This document shows, in pieces, positions 32,499 through 44,982 of a stretch of 63,420 nt of DNA. Source of the DNA: Gamarada debralockiae (lineage: Eukaryota; Ascomycota; Leotiomycetes; Helotiales; Hyphodiscaceae); NCBI GenBank assembly GCA_002803225.1, contig NXFV01000855.1, positions 1 to 63,420 of the forward strand, given 5' to 3'. A model generated the notes under the pieces. That model worked only from the letters and a program-made list of their open reading frames with translations, was not told where the DNA came from and ran no database searches. How positions within the stretch are numbered: the first letter of the stretch is position 1; each line of letters begins with the position of its first letter. Made by a program: the position numbers and the translations under genes.

Positions 32499-35400
32499 CT
32501 AAGAACCAAAATCCATACACAGATCATCCCACGCGACCAAATTCTCCCACATTTCTCCGCTATACTTCTCAAGAAGCCTGCAAGCTGCACGATGGCCATT
32601 TCCTAACGCTAACTCCCGCGCTCTGTCATATTGCCTGAGACCAGTTCCCATAATCTGTGCGCCGGCGCTCAGAAGAAGTTGCAGCATGTCGATGCGACCG
32701 TGCTCCGCTGCGCCTTCAAGTGCAGTTCTACCACCTATCTTTGCTGACGAGGCGTTGACGTCTGCTCCTCGCTGTATAAGAAGCTGTGCTATTCCGACGT
32801 ATCCACCGATTGCAGCGAATTGAAGTGCAGTTGCGCCGTATCTCTCAAAAGGCGGTGTGTTGATGTCGGCACCATTGTCCAAGAGTATGTTGACGATGTC
32901 TATCCTTCCTATCTCGACTGCAAGCTGTAAAGGAGTACGTTTAACGCCAGATCCAAGGCTAGGGTTTGCATCAGCTCCAGCTGCTATTAGTATTTTGACT
33001 AGCCCCAAGTTACTCTCATCTATAGCCACTAGGAGTGCTGTTTGATGATTTTTAGTAACGATGCTATTAGGATCGGCGCCACTATGCAACAATAATCTCA
33101 CAATCCATGAGTCCATACTCTTGTCTGATTTAATTGCAAACCCCAGGGCGGACTGCCCTGATGTGAGGTTTGGCTCTCGGGGGGGTGGGGGGAATGGGCT
33201 TGGGGGGAGATCAGGAAATACTACGTTGTCTCCGAGCTTTCTGTTGAGAATCGCGTTTGTGTCTATCCCTTTTGCAAGCAAGACTTTGATCATTGTAACA
33301 TCCTTCAATCTGATGGCATGTTGCAGAGCGCCACATCCGTAGCCTCTTGAGTACCGTTTGTACCGATACAAACGCGCTTCAAGAAGTGTTTGCACCAACT
33401 CTTCGCTACCAGAGATTGCAACTACAAGCGACCATTCATCTGGATCGGCACCAAGCTCAAGAAGATATCGGACCATCGGTAGGTCATTATTCCGAGATGC
33501 AGCCAGAAGTGCTGTTTGTCCAGAGTATACAGCCTCAGGGGTGTTAACGTTGGCCCCCGCATCGATCAGTAGTTTAACAACCTCTTTGTCTTTCTTCTCC
33601 ACAGCAACGAAGAGTGCGGTTTTGCCATACAATTTCTCCGGAGCGCCGACTTCGGCTCCTGCATTAATGATATCTTGAATCAGCGGATAATATCCCCAGT
33701 CGACTACGGCAGGCAAAACAGTCGTTGTGATGTGAGATAGAGAATGATGATACTCTTGTCCGTTCACCGCGGCACCAGCAACCAAGAGCTGCTTTGCTAG
33801 CTTCGAATCTTTCTTGCGTATCGCTTCTAAAAGTGGACTCTTTTCCAGCTTGTTGAATTCTGTGCCATTGACATTTGCGCCCGCCATGAGAAGCAGTTCC
33901 ACAACATCATCCCGGTCATTTGTTATAGCAGTCCACAGCGCTGTATCGAGTGATTCAAGGGACAAGATTCGATATCCCGATTTTTCGCCCAGAAGGAAAC
34001 GAAGAACATGCGTATCACCTCTTTCAATTACTTGTTGAATGGCAAGCCCGAGCTTTGAGTTTTTGGTGAGCTGGGCTCCAGACGCACCCAACATATGAAT
34101 CAGATCCATGTTCCCGCACTCGATACTCTTAATTAAGGCAGCGGTTTTGCACCTTTTCTGAGTTCTGTCGTCTGTAGTCTGCAGTAGGAAGAAGACCAGC
34201 GTAGAATTGCTCTCGACCGCACATTCGACTACTGGCTCTGTGACTTGGCCTCCGAATTTAAGCAGCAGCTCCACGACATTGATGTTGCAATAACGTACAG
34301 CCTGAACGAACGACTGCTCAGTGACCCGAGCTCCATTTTCCAGAAGCAATTGAATCAATTCAACGCTTTTCTTAAACATTGCGACTTCCAGTGGTGTTTC
34401 AGGCTCCCCCTCGAATATAGCTACTGCTTGTGGATCTGCTCCAGCCTTGAGCAGAATTCGAACCATGCTGATTACGTCTGCGTCAGGGATATATTGTTCG
34501 TACTGTTGCTGTTCGCACTGTATAGCTTTAATGAGCGGAGTGGAAATATACTCATCATCGCTTAGAGTGATATTCACGTCGGCGCCCGCAGAAACAAGAA
34601 GGTCGACAACTTCAACGTGTCCCCACTCCAAAGCATTAGCAAGAGGAGATTGTCCTAAGCCAGGGTTGACAACGGCGCCAGCATTCAGAAGAATTTGCAC
34701 AAGCTCAGGGTCTACATGCGGCTTGTACTCGTAATTCTCGTCAAAGCGGTACACGGCAGACACTAGTATCGATTCGGTATCTTCGCTTCCAAGCGAGAGA
34801 TCAACCTTCGCTCCTCCATCTATTAATGCCCTAACTAGCTTCAAGCTTTGCATTTTACACGCGTGATGAAGTGGCGTACAGCAAGAGCCTCGCTGATCGC
34901 AGTATACCTGTTCGTTAGGATTAATACCCAACTTCATCATTTTATTGATGGTGCGAACATCTTCGGCGTCGATAGCAAGCCGAAACAGATTCTCAGTGAG
35001 AGCTTCGACTGTGGGTCCACCAATTGACAAAAGGTATTCCATCAGACCGGCATTCGAGCGCCGTTTTATCCATTGATAGACTTTCTTACTGACATCTGTA
35101 GTCGACCCGAAGAAGTTATTTGAGAGCAGGTACATGGATAGTTTCAGAAATTGCAGGACCGAAGACGAGTGTCGTTGCGACATTGCCATATCGGTGGCTG
35201 TCAGGTTGCTGGGAAAGATATTCTCAGGCAGGAGGGCTTTGATAGTTTCGCTGAAGGATCCCGATATTTTCTTGCCGTCCGTTCCTATCAACTCTTCGAG
35301 GAGAATAGAATGATTATCCTGAGAGAGAACCATTAAATCAGACCCGTCGTTCTCAGGGATATATAAAAAGGGGTCCCCTATAGAACGAATGTTAGCAGCG

Positions 35401-36234
35401 CTCTTGCTTCTGAGCTTGAGATCCATCACGCAAATACTGTAATATAGGACGAAAGAAATGTTCCCTTATGAATCTACCATCATGGGCCTCACGTACCTGT
35501 GTTGCCGAATGTAGAATTAAATTGACGGAAAGGAAGGCAATCCATTAGTACCGGGCTGATGTTTATTGGTGGATGGATGTTCACGTTTATTGGTGTGTTG
35601 AAGTTCATGTTTATTGGTGGATGGACGTTGAGCGGTGACATGGACGTGGTAAAAATGGGTGATGGAGTGCTAAAAAAGAAGCCTTCAGGAGTTGGCGGGT
35701 GAACGTTGAGCATTGGCATAGAAGTTGCAAATTTTGGTGATGGAGTGCGAATAATGAAGCCTTCAGGAGTTGGCGGCGATGGGCCTGTTTTTGTCGTGAG
35801 AATCCAAAACTGACACAGTTGTGGAGTTGCCTACCTGGCGGAAGATTTTCCATTGGTGTCGACATGGACCCATAGCGCAGAGTCTCCTTCCTAAGTTTTT
35901 TCGGATTGATCAGGTTGCCATTCAGGAGTACCTCACTCTCCTTGTACTTTTGTTTCCTTTCCGCTAGTTTGCGAGCTACTATCTTCCATTCGTCTGCAGT
36001 GCGATTCTTTCGAAACTGCCACTTCTTGAACTGAAGCTCATATTGTGATTTCCTTTTGTGATTCAGCTTCCATGCCGAAGATTAGAAAACAATCATGAAC
36101 ACTTACGTTGCGTTGAATTGATGGTTGGTTACCATTTCGTGCATGACCTCCGCAAGACTTAAATCCTGCTCCAAATATAACGTCCGAAGTGTTGCCTCGA
36201 ACGGGCCCCAAACAATCTCAGCCGCCTGGTCCAT
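32499..36234 (-). CDS. Clr5-domain ankyrin-repeat protein
   Basis: Four exons join in phase to about 1191 aa: 36234-36107, 36052-35835, 35784-35493 and 35436-32499. Residues about 6-65 form a Clr5 domain (WGPFEATLRTLYLEQDLSL, then YELQFKKWQFRKNRT), a fungal domain at the head of many ankyrin proteins. A Pro-rich linker follows (about 116-215), with a duplicated PPTPEGF(I/F)...TPSP segment and several NVHPP/NIHPP words. After a helical region come many ankyrin repeats (about 360-1160), for example LVQILLNAGAVVNP, EVVDLLVSAGADVN, LVKILIAAGADANP and MLQLLLSAGAQI. The intron-3 donor is GTGAGG, chosen because the nearer GTACGT breaks the frame. Such proteins are thought to be protein-interaction scaffolds; no specific function is known. 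Confidence 0.85.
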
Positions 36235-37259
36235 TGTATATGAGAGGTATGTAATATAGAGAAGAATTGAATCGTGATGGCTTTTCTACTGAAAGGAGTA
36301 TTCGGTGCCCCAAGAGTACGAGGCTGCGAGGGTGCATACGAACAATTCGGGAGTGCAAGGCCGATTGCGGGTATCTCGCGTGATTTCAGATTGGGCAGAG
36401 CTATGCACCCCAAAGCGCGTGGGAAGACATATAGAAAGTGGATTGATGCCAGAGAAAGTCGCAATCGAAGTCAAGATCAAGAGGGGTGAATTGAGAAAGA
36501 TGGAGGAAGGTGCGAGCCTGACGCGGCTGAGACCAGATTTTGGATTCAACATGACTAGGGGCGCAGCCGGGGGGTGGAAGCTTCTGAGTGGCCGGTTCCA
36601 AAATCTGGTGGCTTGAAAGCCACGGGTCGACGCGGCATCCTATTGAATCTCCCGTTTCAGAGTTAGTTGGATTGTCCAGAATCTGATCCGACCGAGTTGT
36701 CGGAGGGAGCAATCAAAGGGCAAAGAACGCGACTGAAGATTGAAAAAGGATGTCTGGCGTTGCCCAACACGGGCAAAGGAGCAGGCGGACGGCCCAAGTG
36801 GAAGTTTGACGATCAGTATTGTCACATGATTATTACTCTCTGAACTGCACACCAGGTGAGGCTCCTAGCGATCTGCTCCAGATTTATATTCATTTCATAA
36901 GAACATGAATAGTAAGATTCTACATATGAATTTCCCCGCCTTTCCTCAAACGCCCCCTCCACTCCCCTTTGGTCAGATTTTGGATCGTCTGCCACAACTG
37001 CGTTGCTACTAAGTCTCGCTTAGCCTCCAGGACAGAATCTGATGGTAGATAGGATTCTGGTGAGGATAGGATTTTGGTCCAGGGAGCAATTCTAAACCTG
37101 GCCCATTTCAGTTCGAAGATAAATATTTACAGTATTGAACCCGGCCTTCCTCTCTATATATCTCTCATGTTTTCCCTACACACTTTCTCTCGACTTGAAC
37201 GTCCTGTGTTTTGATCACGTGTCTATACTCTATCACTTTTGTCTCAAGTCTATCTCATC
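36235..37259. promoter_or_regulatory. Divergent upstream region, ankyrin gene / small orphan gene
   Basis: About 1 kb with overlapping open frames on both strands but no supportable gene. A pyrimidine-rich run with CAAT-like words precedes 37260. Confidence 0.4.
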
Positions 37260-37677
37260 ATGGCTAATAGCCAAACTTTCTCCACTCAGGCAACAAATGG
37301 ATCTCAGTACGCGTATAGGTATGGCTATGCACCTTCTTCGCCGTCTATTTCATGATCTGCCACTTATTCCATTTTCGTCCCTCGCGAGTATATATAAGCC
37401 CGGGGCACGGATCATTGCATGCTAATATTTTCTATTTGGCAGATCCTATGGTGCTAAGGACGGGAACAAAGTACCCTTGAATCAAGAACTCAACGTCAAA
37501 GAACTGTCTACCCAGCGGCTCGAAGACTTCTTCGCGAACGAGGATTTCAAATCCAGTTCGCCTGCTTCCTGGGGTCAAACAAGCATCTCTTCAGCGACAA
37601 AGAACATGCAAGCACAGATCCAGGCTCTTGACCAAGCTTTTCATGGAAACGACAACAAGCATATGTCGTGCAAATAG
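37260..37677 (+). CDS. Small hypothetical protein, 97 aa
   Basis: Two exons, 37260-37318 and 37443-37677, join in phase across a 124-nt intron (GTATGG...CAG). The start is the ATG in tcatcATGGCTAATAGC. The protein is polar, Ser/Gln/Asn-rich and without membrane segments: MANSQTFSTQ, then VPLNQELNVKELSTQRLEDF and a likely helix NMQAQIQALDQAFHG near the end. No family recognised. The clean splice phase and fungal-like start favour a real gene. Confidence 0.6.
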
Positions 37678-38313
37678 GCAGGAAGAGAGTGAGAGTTCCG
37701 GGAAAAGATGAAGTTAGTTCTTGGCTTGGTGAGTCACGGCGAGATCAAGTCTTGTATTGAAGTTGTCCCAAGCTGATTTATCGTTTGAAGATTCGAGCTC
37801 GGAGAGTTTTTTTTGGCGGACTCTAAACAGCGAATAAGGAGGAAAAGATAAATTTTGGCAAACGCGGTGAAGAATATGTTGTGACAAGCCATGTATGCGA
37901 GAGCAGAAAGCCACAAGCAGCTTCATGTAGCTGCTTGGTTTTGCACATCTTCTGGGCCCAGCAGTCGAGATCGATTAGGAATATCGGGAGTGGTTTGATA
38001 AATATTCGTGTCTCGTGCCAAATAAGGTGTTCCTTTAGGTCCTCAGTGATGATAATGTTGTGGCCCAATAGCTGCTGTCGATGCAAAGGCCTTTCACAAC
38101 TAGGAAGGCCCCGCTAGCCATAGATATGACTTGATCTCGTCAAGGCGCGCCGTCCGCAGCTCCGTTGTATAGTATACATATATGTCGTCTTCGATTCTTG
38201 CGAGAGTATTTCCACGTCGGATAGCGGCAGGGTGTGTATAGCGAATCGTTCGTCACATCCATTCCTCATATTACCCCAAAATCTAACATCAAATCAGCCA
38301 AACCTACTGCTCT
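37678..38313. other. Intergenic, no feature seen
   Basis: No supportable gene between the orphan gene and the transporter relic. Confidence 0.4.
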
Positions 38314-38987
38314 GATTTAAAGCTAGCACGCTCTATGAAGCTTCCACCACGTACGACCTATAGTGTCAAATCATCGCCTCAATCTGGGCCTGCTTCTTAC
38401 AAGTCGCAGTAATGAACTGGGCTCTCTGGAACATCGACGACGTCTGCCAAACACACCAAAGCCATCCTTTACCTGCCCTAATTGAAAGACATTTTTCTCT
38501 TCCTCCAGCGTCTGGGGTGTCATTGGGCCTCAACGTATGTTCGGCTCTGGCTCGACATATCACGCAGTACAGTATTTCTGGCTCCTCGGTGCCTTACTCC
38601 CATAGCATTCTACATTTTCGTCAGGTTCTGGCCGAGATTATCACTACAGCTTTGGAAAGCCCTGACATGCTTGGAGCCATGGCCTGGTTGCCACCTGATA
38701 CTCCTTTGTCCTTCTCAACGTGGGTCGTGTTTGGTCTACTTTTCAACTATTGAATCCGTAAGCGGTGGGGACGCTGGTGGCACAACTACAACTATATCAT
38801 GGCCGCAGCGTTGGACTCTGGACTTGTTCTTTCAACAATTGTTATTTTCTTCGCTATCACATTGCCTAATATCACGATTCCGCAATGGTGGGATAATGTG
38901 GCTGTTATCGAGACGGCGGATAGTCTGTATACGGCTGTGCGAAAGACTGTTGCTGATGGGGATACATTTGGGCCGAAGGTTTGCTAG
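38314..38987 (+). pseudogene. Oligopeptide transporter (OPT family), C-terminal relic
   Basis: OPT motifs run in order but in shifting frames. They are MKLPPRTTY, IASIWACFLQVAVMNWALWN, IDDVCQT, PQRMFGSGSTYHAVQYFWLL, PIAFYIFVRFWP, LGAMAWLPPDTPLSFSTWVV and FNY-stop-IRKRWGRWWHNYNY. The last are AALDSGLVLSTIVIFFAITL and NITIPQWWDNVAV, ending at 38987. There is an in-frame TGA within FNY*IRKRW, a TAG after GALLP, and at least two frameshifts. OPT proteins are proton-coupled oligopeptide carriers of the plasma membrane with 12-16 TM helices; only about the last third survives. No intact copy lies in the window. Confidence 0.8.
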
Positions 38988-40007
38988 ACGCAGTCATGGG
39001 TTGAGTGGTAACGGATGTCCTTACCTTAATTGACCAAGTACTGCGAGGTCTTAGCGTGTTACGAGAACTAGGAGGTATCGTCGTAGGTGGCGGAGGGAGT
39101 AGACAAGGACTAGCTCGACGGCCAAGTATAAGAGGAGGTTGAGCCATTTTGGAAGTGGCGATGGAGGCCGTGATATATGATGTCCAGGGCATGAGAAGAT
39201 AGTAGAGGAGGGAGAGGAAGACCAGAAAGCTCTAGTATTTGCGTCACCATGTATCGTCATGTGACCGACCGAGTTGTACTGGCCTTTATTCTCGTCACCA
39301 CGGTAGAACTCTCCATAATGACTGGTTCGTATGCATATTTTGAGCTGGGATAGACTGGGTTAAAAAGGTTTTTCTGTGCTCTATATTCTGATTAGAAATT
39401 CTTGAAAGGGATACAAACGCATTGGAAACTCAAAGGAACCGAACGACGAAGTACAGAATGAAATAATCACTGCCGTATTAACTTCCCTTCCGTCACGGTC
39501 AACGTATTGCGTCAAAGAATTGTTTCCCGGAGTATTCACAAAATTCTCTGAAGTTCTCAAGTCGTGTGAGTTTTGAAGTTCCAAATTCCTTCAGGCTGCG
39601 GGGCGGAGAGATCAGCGCCTTTAGGGGCATGGCATTGATGTCAAATACTTCCTCCATTTCATTGCCGAAGCTGCACAGCCGTTGCCGGAATCACATCCGT
39701 GAAGAGTGTGTTGAATGGCTGTAAGGTTTTCTGTGCAATGCCCTAGCTCTATGACACCTTTCAGCGTATTTCGCTGGGTTGAAAGAAGCTGCAGAACCGG
39801 TATGATCACCCCTTCCCGTCAAAAGTAAGAGTCCAAACTCCCTCAAGCAACCTGCAATACCCCAACTCCAAACCAATCGTAATTTTGAAAATCTTTTGTG
39901 AGAAGTAAGCCAATGAACAAAAAAGAAAGTTCTCTCATCCCAAAAACAAATGTATGCTCGCCATCCCGACCCAGTCCATACCTGGTCACCAACTCCAAAC
40001 CGCAGCC
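38988..40007. other. Intergenic region with a weak coding remnant
   Basis: On the minus strand at 39670-39499 a frame after a CAG acceptor reads EEVFDINAMPLKALISPPRS and then SKLTRLENFREFCEYSGKQF to a stop. It looks protein-like but has no start or family. Nothing else is supportable. Confidence 0.3.
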
Positions 40008-40666
40008 CTAGGCCTCCTTGCAAAACTTCTTATGTCGTTCCTTCCAATCCGCTTTTTGGCACGCTGCTCCGCAATAGAAAACACATTTGCACTTCGCACA
40101 ATTTTTCAGCTCAGCACGCTGCGAAAGCATCCACTGGCTAGAACGAGGACACTGTCTTCATATTAGAATCAACACGGACAAGACTTTGAAAGGAATACCA
40201 ACGTTGAAGTGAGAACAGATCATGCTACTTGGAGCTCCACGCTCACGCATCTCTCTGGCCTTGCCCATATCACCTTTCATCTCCCACAGTTGACCAAGAT
40301 TGTCACGTGTACACGCGGCGTCGAAATCGTCCTTCGCTATTCACGTCTATCAAAACTCAAAATCCCTAAATCCTTCCCAAAAAGCGCGTACTCACCGCTC
40401 CGGATCCGATCAGCATCCTCCAGCATCTTCTCCGCCTCATCTAACTTCCCCATCTTCAAATATAACTCTCCCAGCGCATTTTTCGTCAACGCAGTTCCTA
40501 TCGATTTCTCTCCCGTGGCTTTAACCTTCAGCTCCAGTGCCTCTAGATGCTTCTTCTCAGCCGCGACATAGTTCCCAGACGTGGAAAGCATGTTAGCCTC
40601 ATTGTTGAGCTTCGAGGCGGCGAAGATCTCTAGTGCGCTGCTGGGATCGTTGATTGTGAAATCCAT
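40008..40666 (-). CDS. TPR and MYND zinc-finger protein
   Basis: Three exons, 40666-40396, 40336-40203 and 40118-40008, join in phase to 171 aa (59- and 84-nt introns). The N-terminal two thirds are TPR-like helices: AAEKKHLEALELKVKATGE, LTKNALGELYLKMGKLDEAE, then RDNLGQLWEMKGDMGKAREM. The C-terminus is a MYND finger: CAKCKCVFYC, GAACQKADW and HKKFC. A Cys in SMICSHF may supply part of the first zinc pair. The exon-2 donor (GTTGGT) is weak, so that junction is the least certain. MYND-TPR proteins are protein-protein adaptors; the role here is unknown. A decayed relative lies at 24261-24721. Confidence 0.75.
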
Positions 40667-41038
40667 GGTTGGTTCTTAATATCTTCCAGAGACGGTGGAG
40701 GATGAGGAAATTGGTGGCTTGGAGAGAAATATAAGAGTGGAAAGAGAGATGAGGAGGGGCACCAGGCGGTGAAACAGACGGAGACGGAGACGGAGACGCG
40801 CTATTTGACCAATCAGGTACCGTACTTTCAACAAATTGAAAGCTGCATCTGAATTCTTCCAGTGAATTTGAATATATCATCAGCCAGGTACTCATTTCAA
40901 TTTTTGATGTGGCATCACAAAACAGTCCTAGCTGAACAACAGTGTAAAGACGAATGACTAAGAAGTCTTGATGCCATTTTCATTTCCCATCCAGGTTCTG
41001 CGCCAATATGGTACAAGTATGCCCAGCCATCTAAATCT

Positions 41039-42419
41039 TTATTCCAGCATGGACGCCTGGTTCGTGTAGAGCACATCCACCACGCTGCTCAGCTTCTCAA
41101 TAGTTGCCAACGCCGCATCATAACCCTCATCTCTCTCCGTCTCGTCGTAAATAATCAAACAACCCGCACCCTGGTCCAAAACACCAATGATGACCTTGTC
41201 AAGGATCATCTGTGACAGCTTGCGCTCGACTTGTTGAGTATCTAGTCCAACCATCTTCGCAATGTGATCGATCTCAACACGAGAGAAGGGCTCGATGACC
41301 TTGATGAGGTTCTGCTCCAACATGGCATCGTAGAGACGACGGAGATGGTTTCGGATGAATGCGTCGCTGCCGAGCTCGTGTCTGTAATCTCCAAGAGCCT
41401 TCTCGTACTCCTCGAGCGATCGGTTCGAATGTGCTCTCGCTACAGCCTTCATAGCCTCAAGGTTCTTGCCCGCATATTTGACCGCCTGCTTGGAAGCCAT
41501 GAGCTGGTTGACGTCGTCTGCCAGGTTCAGCATAATCTTGCAGAGAAGCATATATTGCAGCGCCGCCGTTGCCTTTTCTGGCTCATCTTGGGTGTGATAG
41601 CCGTCGAGAGCTTCGATGAAGTAGGAGAATGCGGTGTTGAAATCTTTGTCTTCTGCGTGGAGCTTGCCTGACTGCATATCTAGACCGGCTTGAAGGAGAG
41701 GTGGGGTGTAAACGGATGCTGCACTTGTTCGAGCGCTGGTCAACGCGGCTCGTCCTTTGGCCACATTTCCTAAGGCGTGGTAGACTCTTGATTCGAGGAG
41801 TTGGACTTCAACGAGCACGAGTTTATCATCCAAGCGCTTCAGTTCCTTGAGTAAGTTGTTTATGAGGGTGAGAGCATCGTAGTAGGATTGCTTGGCCATG
41901 TAAAGGGCAACGAGACGGGTTTCGAGGTTTTGGCGAAGGAAGCCACGGCGTTCGGAGGTGGCCCATTCGATGCATGACTTCGTAACGGAGATTTGGATAT
42001 CGGTGGTATTTGGGATGGCATTGAAGAAATCGAGGAGTTGTCGTACTATTGGAATACATCAGTATCATTGTGATGCGCCAAATAGAAAGGTTGGTATGCT
42101 CTTACCAAGCTTCGCCGTCTTGGCCTTTGCGAAAGATGATAACACCGTCCGACTCGTCTTGATCAGCTCTACCAACTCATCTGCTTTCCTGAATACTGTC
42201 AGCAATTTCTCAAAGCGTCGCAGACACTCAGCCTCACTTTTCATCTCGATACAGCTCTCCTAAGCTGACCAAAGCAGTCTCATATTCCCGTACAGCGGCG
42301 TCTGAAGTGACCGAAGGAGGTTTCGAAATAATCTCCTTGAATTGTGCTTCGGCCTTTCTAGGATCCGTTTTTGCCAAATTCTGCGCCTCCACTATTCGTG
42401 CTGAGTCTGCGGGTGCCAT
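41039..42419 (-). CDS. RPN6: 26S proteasome regulatory subunit Rpn6
   Basis: Three exons, 42419-42238, 42188-42106 and 42045-41039, join in phase to 423 aa, close to the yeast length. Rpn6 is a PCI-domain subunit of the 19S lid that clamps the lid to the 20S core and ATPase ring. The N-terminal helical repeats begin after MAPADSAR and include SLGELYRDEKKADELVELIK and LLDFFNAIPNTTDIQISVTK. Then come RLDDKLVLVEVQLLESRVYH and GNVAKGRAALTSARTSA. The PCI part (about residues 290-410) has LGDYRHELGSDAFIRNHLRR, YDAMLEQNLIKVI, PFSRVEIDHIAKMVGL and DKVIIGVLDQGAGCLIIYDE. The ATG at 42419 is preferred over an upstream in-frame ATG at 42491, since MAPADSAR matches fungal starts. Divergent from Sof1 across about 210 bp. 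Confidence 0.92.
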
Positions 42420-42631
42420 TGTGAATTCTTGAGAGTTATGAGTGTTTATGAAGGAGTTCGCATCTGAAGGAAGCTCGTGGATAGGTACCAAGCTCCAACG
42501 CGGCTCGCGCTAAACTTTAAGTATGGAGAACAGGGCCAACCAAGAGTGCAGGGTGGTGTCTTTCTGCCGAATTTCAAGATTTATTTCTCCGCAAACCTTC
42601 GTCAAGGGTATTTTGAATCTGCACACACAGA
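42420..42631. promoter_or_regulatory. Shared promoter, Rpn6 / Sof1
   Basis: A 212-bp region between two divergent start codons of conserved growth genes. No clear TATA box. Confidence 0.5.
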
Positions 42632-44200
42632 ATGGTACGTACAGCCACCACTCCCGAGATTCAGTGACTGATGAAGTTCTTTAGAAAATCAAAGCACTCT
42701 CGCGCCCGGCTCAGGCGCCTGGGGAAGCTGCAAAATTACCCCGGAATCTCGATCCTGCTCTTCATCCGTGAGTTATTCGAGGCGCAAACTGATCATCCTG
42801 CTCGGATCAATTTTGGATTCTAAATTGCTGACTCGTGAGGGTTTTACAGATTTGAAGGCGCTCGAGAATACACCCGCGCACATAATGCCGTCAAATTGGA
42901 GCGAATGTTTGCCGCGCCCTTCATCGCCCAACTTGGGAAGGGACATGTCGATGGTGTGTATGCAATGGCAAAGGACCCCGAGAATCTGAGTAGATTCGCA
43001 TCCGGCAGTGGAGATGGCGTAGTCAAGGTCTGGGATTTGACAAGTCGTGAAGAAATATGGCAGAACCAAGCCCATGAAAATATTGTGAAAGGGATGTGCT
43101 GGACGAAGGACCAAAAGCTCCTTACCTGCGCATCTGATCGGTCCATCAAAATGTTTGATCCCTACGGTACACCTTCCGGAACTGCTCCTGCGGCGACATG
43201 GCTCGGAAACAATGCTTTCACCAGTTTATCCCACCACAGATCGAAGAACTCATTTGCTGCAGCGTCAGGTGTTGTATCGATCTACGACTTGGAGAGACAT
43301 ACCGCAGCTCCTGAGATTCTTAAGTGGCCTACCGCGACAGATACGATTACGAATGTGGCTTTCAATCAGATTGAAACCTCAATTCTAGCATCCGTCGCTA
43401 TCGATCGATCGATCGTGTTGTACGACTTAAGAACATCTAGTGAGTTGGCCAAAACGACTTTGAATTTTGCTTCGAATGCAATTTCTTGGAATCCAATGGA
43501 GGCCTTCAATTTCGCCGTTGCCAATGAGGACCATAATAGTGAGTGGTTAATATACAACCTGAGATTTCGTCAATTGCTCGAATCCCTAGTCATTATTTTC
43601 ACAAATGTCCATTTCTGTGTACAAATCAATGAGCTAACTTGTACTCTAGTCTACATATTTGATATGCGGAAAATGAACAGAGCACTGAACGTTCTCAAAG
43701 ACCACGTGGCGGCGGTCATCGACGTGGAATTCTCCCCCACTGGTGAAGAGCTCGTTTCGGCATCCTACGATAGGACGGTTCGATTATGGAGTCGCATGAA
43801 AGGGCATTCTAGGGACATATACCATACGAAACGTATGCAGCGAGTCTTCTCCGTGAAATGGACACCAGACTCCAAATATATTCTTTCGGGGTCCGACGAT
43901 GGGAACATCCGCCTCTGGCGCGCCAATGCTTCGAAGAGAGAAGGCATCAAATCAGCACGCCAACGCGAAGCGCTAGAATACAATGAAAAACTGGTTGAGA
44001 GATACGCGCACATGCCAGAAATCCGACGAATTGCAAGGCATAGACATATTCCGAAGGTGGTTAAGAAGGCTGGAGAGATCAAGGCGGAGGAGCTGAAGGC
44101 TATTAAGAGGAGAGAGGAGAATGAGCGAAAACATACGAAGAAGCAGCATCGGAAACGACGGAGTGAGAGGGAGAAGATGGTTCTCAATACGGAAAAGTGA
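42632..44200 (+). CDS. SOF1: Sof1-like WD40 protein of the small-subunit processome
   Basis: Sof1 (DCAF13 in animals) acts with U3 snoRNP in 18S rRNA maturation in the nucleolus. Four exons fit by phase to 441 aa: 42632-42634 (ATG only), 42685-42767, 42850-43538 and 43650-44200. The first intron directly after the start codon (ATG|GTACGT...TTTAG) is needed to give MKIKALSR, the conserved N-terminus. WD repeats include FASGSGDGVVKVWDLTS, LTCASDRSIKMFD, ELVSASYDRTVRLWSR and ILSGSDDGNIRLWRA. The SOF1 tail follows: KREGIKSARQREALEYNEKL, HMPEIRRIARHRHIPKVVKK and a Lys/Arg-rich end RKHTKKQHRKRRSEREK. The length equals family size. Confidence 0.9.
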
Positions 44201-44982
44201 TTGCTTGGCGTATATGGTTGGAAGGGGCGTTCTGGGAATGGAGCATTTGCATGGTGTTTTAAATGGCTGTGCTATGAGGAAATACGAACTGAGCCCCATT
44301 TTGCACTCGGAGGTTCTTAGCGTCGAAGGCTCGTAAAAACAATTCATCCTTGCTGAAATACACACCGAATTGATCATGCTGTCCCCATCTTTCTTAAAGT
44401 CGGGCAAGTGCTAGACAACCCTTCAATTAATCGGAAATAGTTAATCTGAAGACGTGCATTTGACATGCACTCATCGTTTCACCGTGCAGTTTGTCCGAGA
44501 TACATGTGTCAGAATACAGTATTTCCTGCAAACAAACGAAGCAACGGTCAGGTGGCTCTTAGAGCTTTTCTCGTATTTCACCTCATGGTTTTCTTGACTT
44601 TGGTCCCTGGTTCGAACCCAGGCTTGACTATCGGTTGTTCACTTAATTTTGTTACTTTTGTTCATTGAATACGCTTAGCTGGATTGAATTGCTTTGAGAG
44701 GTTTTTGCCTTTGGTCCCGAGAAATCGATGAAAAGGGGCTCGCTTAATTTCGCCTGGAAACAGAAGAAGCGAGCTTGCCAGCTTCTCCCTGGTCAGATCC
44801 GTTTGCTTCTACCGCCAAACATGCCAATTTAGTTGATTGATGCAAGTTCGCAACCACATTCTGAGTAGTTCCATACAAATCGAGACAATATGAGACAGAA
44901 GCGGTTGCCTGCGATCTGCGGGCAGGTCCTGCGTTTTCTTTGACAATCATCTAGTTGCTTGAACGTTTGTTTTCTGTACAAG
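44201..44982. other. Intergenic, no gene
   Basis: Contains a tRNA T-arm-like hairpin (cctgg, ttcgaac, ccagg at 44606-44622) with no matching acceptor or D arm. Otherwise nothing supportable. Confidence 0.4.

Noticed and set aside
36274..36616. Plus-strand open frames upstream of the small orphan gene
   Set aside because: Overlapping frames on both strands without domain, splice logic or start context.
44548..44630. tRNA gene candidate (T-arm cctgg-ttcgaac-ccagg)
   Set aside because: The T-arm is perfect, but the following cttgact has no convincing 5' acceptor partner, the D-arm would have a 3-nt loop and no anticodon arm folds. At most a decayed tRNA fragment or chance.
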